Positions 61,415 to 64,000 of a stretch of 64,000 bases of DNA are shown one piece after another (position 1 is the stretch's first letter; every line of letters starts with the position of its first letter). Below the pieces are notes generated by a model. It saw nothing but the letters and a program-made list of their open reading frames with translations, ran no database searches and was not told the origin of the DNA. Made by a program: the position numbers and the translations under genes. The DNA lies in the NCBI GenBank assembly GCA_900314495.1, contig OMVJ01000004.1, positions 1-64,000 of the forward strand, given 5' to 3'. Origin of the DNA: an uncultured Olsenella sp. Lineage in GTDB: Bacteria > Actinomycetota > Coriobacteriia > Coriobacteriales > Atopobiaceae.

Positions 61415-63091
61415 GTGATAGAGGTCTCGAACGTCTCAATTCCGCTCGACAGGGCTGGAACGACCGGCCCGCAGGAGGAAGCCGCGCTCTGGCGCGCCGT
61501 CTGCCACCGCCTGCGCCTGAGGAGGGACGAGGTCTCCGCGCTGGAACCGCGCCGCCGGTCCATCGACGCCCGCAAGAAGCAGAGCATCTGCCTGCTCTAC
61601 ACCGTGCGGGTCGAGCTCGTGGGCGGCAAGGAGGCGGAGAGGCAGCTCCTGACGCGCCTGCGCCGCCACCACGCGGATAAGAACGTGCGCACGGTGAGCC
61701 CCCAAAAGAGCCAGCTTCCAGGCTTCCTTGGCACCGCCCTCCCCCCGCGCCCCGTGGTGGTGGGAGCGGGGTGCGCCGGCCTCTTCTGCGCCCTCGCCCT
61801 GGCGCAGGCGGGCCTGGCGCCGCTCTTGGTGGAGCGCGGCCAGGACGCCACGCGACGCACCGCCGCGATCGAGCGCTTCAACCGGACGGGCAGGCTGGAC
61901 CCAGAGAGCAACATCCAGTTCGGCCTGGGTGGCGCGGGGACCTTCTCGGACGGCAAGCTTGCCACGGGCACCAAGAGCCCCTACCACCGGCTTGTTCTGG
62001 AGGAGTTCGTGCAGGCGGGGGCGCAGCGGCAGATCCTGTGGGACGCCAAGCCGCACGTGGGCAGCGACGTGCTCCCCACCGTTGTCACCAACCTGCTGCG
62101 CAAGATCCAGGACCTTGGCGGGGAGGTCCGCCTGGGGCAGCGCCTGACGGACGTGGACACCACGGGCGGCCGCGTGCGGGCCGTCACCCTGGCGCACACC
62201 GACCCTGCCACGGGCATGCTCATAGAGGAGACCATCCCCGCCCAGGACGTGGTGCTGGCCTGCGGCCACTCCGCGCGGGACGTCTTTGAGCTGTTGTCCT
62301 GCCGCGGGGTGGCGCTGGAGCGCAAAACCTTCGCCATGGGCGCCCGCATAGAGCACCTGCAGGCGGACGTGGACCGGGCCCAGTACGGCCCCTACGCGGG
62401 ACACCCCGCCCTGGGCGCGGCGCCATACAAGCTGGCCTGCCACCTGCCAGACGGGCGCGGGGCCTTCTCCTTCTGCATGTGCCCCGGCGGCTACGTGGTT
62501 GCCGCGGCAAGCGAGCCGGGCGGCGTGGTCACCAACGGCATGAGTCTCTCGCGCCGGGACGGCACCAACGCCAACGCGGCCCTGCTGGCAAACGTCTTCC
62601 CCACGGACCTGCCCGGCAGCGACCCCCTGGAGGGCGTGCGCCTGCAGCGCCAGTGCGAGCAGGGGGCCTTCGCGGCGGGCGGGGGCGACTTCGCTGCGCC
62701 GGCACAGCTGGTGCGCGACTTCCTGGACGACGTGCCCTCCACGGCGGGCGGCGACGTCGTGCCAACCTACCCGCGCGGCGTGACCTGGGGGGACGTCGGC
62801 GCCTGCCTGCCCGACTACGTGGCGCAGACCATGCGCGCGGCCATACCCCTCATGGAGCGCCAGCTGCACGGGTTCTCACGCGCGGACGCCGTCCTGACGG
62901 GAGCGGAGACACGCTCCAGCTCCCCCGTGCGCGTCACCCGTGGTGCCGACGGCCAGTCCGTGAGCACTCGGGGGCTCTGGCCCTGCGGCGAGGGCGCCGG
63001 CTACGCGGGCGGCATCATGAGCGCCGCAGCGGACGGAATTCGCCAGGCGGAGGCTCTGGTCAAGCGGTACAACGACGACACGCAGGCGTAG
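61415..63091 (+). CDS. COG2509-type FAD-dependent dehydrogenase
   Basis: 558 residues. The N-terminal ~110-residue domain (VIEVSNVSIPLDR, DARKKQSICLLYTVRVEL) precedes the FAD site VVVGAGCAGLFCALALAQAG. Family segments IQFGLGGAGTFSDGKL, ACGHSARDVFELL and the C-terminal GLWPCGEGAGYAGGIMSAA are clear. GTG 61415 has GGGAG five bases upstream and fits the family N-terminus; ATG 61403 lacks a ribosome site. The substrate of this family is not established. Divergent from sirC, convergent with uvrB. Confidence 0.88.
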   Translation: MIEVSNVSIPLDRAGTTGPQEEAALWRAVCHRLRLRRDEVSALEPRRRSIDARKKQSICLLYTVRVELVGGKEAERQLLTRLRRHHADKNVRTVSPQKSQLPGFLGTALPPRPVVVGAGCAGLFCALALAQAGLAPLLVERGQDATRRTAAIERFNRTGRLDPESNIQFGLGGAGTFSDGKLATGTKSPYHRLVLEEFVQAGAQRQILWDAKPHVGSDVLPTVVTNLLRKIQDLGGEVRLGQRLTDVDTTGGRVRAVTLAHTDPATGMLIEETIPAQDVVLACGHSARDVFELLSCRGVALERKTFAMGARIEHLQADVDRAQYGPYAGHPALGAAPYKLACHLPDGRGAFSFCMCPGGYVVAAASEPGGVVTNGMSLSRRDGTNANAALLANVFPTDLPGSDPLEGVRLQRQCEQGAFAAGGGDFAAPAQLVRDFLDDVPSTAGGDVVPTYPRGVTWGDVGACLPDYVAQTMRAAIPLMERQLHGFSRADAVLTGAETRSSSPVRVTRGADGQSVSTRGLWPCGEGAGYAGGIMSAAADGIRQAEALVKRYNDDTQA

Positions 63092-63153
63092 GCTACGGAC
63101 GCGCGGGCGCCACCTACGTGGCCCGCGCCCGCGCGGCGATGCGGTGGGGCGGC

Positions 63154-64000
63154 TCAGTGCTTGGGGTGGTAGCGGCGCCTGGTCGCATGGGTGCTCCCCT
63201 TGCGGGCGCCCTGCTTGAGCTTCTTCATCACGTCCTCCTCTGAGACGCCCTCCAGGTGGGACTTGAGCTCCACCAGCTGGTCGCGCACGCGGGCGGCGCG
63301 CTCGAAGTCCATGTCCGCCGAGGCGGCTGCCATCTCCTCCTCCAGAGACTGCATGATGCGGGCCACCTCCTCCTTGGGCAGCTTGGAGAGCTCCGCGGCC
63401 ACGGACTCGATGGTCTGCTCGTCCTCCTGCGGGGCGGCCTTGCCCTCGCTTCCGGCCGCGGTGTAGAAGACGCCGTCCTTGCGCTGGCGCTTGTCCACGT
63501 TCTCCGACGCCTCGGCAATGAAGCTCGTGATGTCGCTGATGGCCTTGCGCACGGTCTTGGGCTCTATGTGGTGCTCCTCGTTGAAGCGCTCCTGGATGGC
63601 GCGGCGGCGGCGCGTCTCGCCTATGGCGGCGCGCATGGAATCCGTGACCTCGTCCGCGTACATGATGACCTCGCCGGACACGTTGCGCGCCGCGCGGCCC
63701 ATGGTCTGGATGAGCGAGCGCCGGTTGCGGAGGAAGCCCTCCTTGTCCGCGTCCAAGATGGCCACGAGCGAGACCTCCGGGATGTCCAGGCCCTCACGCA
63801 GCAGGTTGATGCCCACCAGCACGTCGATCTTGCCCTCGCGCAGGGTGCGGATGATCTGCACGCGGTCCAGGGTGGCAGTGTCCGAGTGCATGTAGTTGAC
63901 CTTGATGCCCTCGTCCAGCAGGTGGTCGGTCAGGTCCTCCGCCATGCGCTTGGTGAGGGTGGTCACCAGCACGCGCTCCTTCCTGGCGGTTCGGGTCTTT
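63154..64000 (-). CDS. uvrB: Excinuclease ABC subunit B, 3' part
   Basis: C-terminal ~281 residues; the gene continues past the right edge. Helicase motif IV-VI segments [53 protein letters not shown] and [14 protein letters not shown], then the UVR domain ([17 protein letters not shown]) that binds UvrC. The 3' end extends ~25 residues past the UVR domain and is basic. Confidence 0.96.
   Translation of the reverse strand, partial: KTRTARKERVLVTTLTKRMAEDLTDHLLDEGIKVNYMHSDTATLDRVQIIRTLREGKIDVLVGINLLREGLDIPEVSLVAILDADKEGFLRNRRSLIQTMGRAARNVSGEVIMYADEVTDSMRAAIGETRRRRAIQERFNEEHHIEPKTVRKAISDITSFIAEASENVDKRQRKDGVFYTAAGSEGKAAPQEDEQTIESVAAELSKLPKEEVARIMQSLEEEMAAASADMDFERAARVRDQLVELKSHLEGVSEEDVMKKLKQGARKGSTHATRRRYHPKH

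Overview
The window is a GC-rich chromosomal segment. Its gene order (uvrC, rapZ, whiA, gap, pgk, tpiA, secG), a GAAC-N4-GTTC type SOS box, twin-arginine lipoprotein signals on binding proteins and two Opp-type transporters point to an Actinomycetota of the Coriobacteriia (Olsenella/Atopobium-like). That assignment is an inference from gene content. Most genes lie on the minus strand. I found no tRNA, rRNA, CRISPR array or transposase gene.

Layout. 1-2.4 kb: an HNH nuclease, translationally coupled to a YhcG-like protein that has lost its nuclease core, and an orphan ORF. 2.4-4.65 kb: three diverged copies of a ~415 bp cassette. Each copy has a ~50-residue amphipathic peptide gene, a conserved antisense promoter (TTGAAA-N18-TACAAT) just downstream, and complementary 5' and 3' flanks. 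This resembles a type I toxin-antitoxin array and is the best candidate here for something undescribed. 4.65-12.7 kb: oligoendopeptidase F and a complete oppABCDF peptide importer. 12.9-16.5 kb: glycolytic genes gap-pgk-tpiA followed by secG. 16.7-18.6 kb: whiA and rapZ. 18.7-29 kb: a self-contained sialic acid (or related sugar acid) cluster with its own terminator. It encodes nanE, a ROK kinase, a NanA-like lyase, two AXE1-family esterases (one catalytically dead) and an Opp-type importer with a fused permease-ATPase. It sits between uvrC and rapZ, which are normally close neighbours.

29.3-37.4 kb: uvrC, an ATP-grasp ligase, a DegT-type aminotransferase, murJ and a secreted NlpC/P60 hydrolase, mostly DNA repair and cell-envelope functions. 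37.5-46.9 kb: histidine biosynthesis. hisZG (fused)-D-C-B-H-A-F form one tightly overlapping operon behind a promoter carrying two palindromic operators. hisI is separated from it by an oppositely oriented ATP-binding gene and about 0.8 kb of mobile-looking repeats. 47.3-51.9 kb: a second NlpC/P60 protein with a Ser/Asn/Gly linker, and uvrA with a LexA-type box. 52.3-54.5 kb: a DUF2975-Xre-DUF4173 membrane/regulator operon with tandem operators. 54.7-56.8 kb: an Mrp-type ATPase and a BaiN/HI0933-like flavoprotein. 56.9-61.2 kb: tetrapyrrole genes (sirC, hemC, cobA-hemD fusion, hemB). 61.4-64 kb: a COG2509-type flavoprotein and the 3' part of uvrB.

Intergenic regions carry several repeat families: near-perfect palindromes with GAGACA ends that in two places supply a gene's TGA stop, an AACACGCGTG half-site family, and short elements with terminal inverted repeats.
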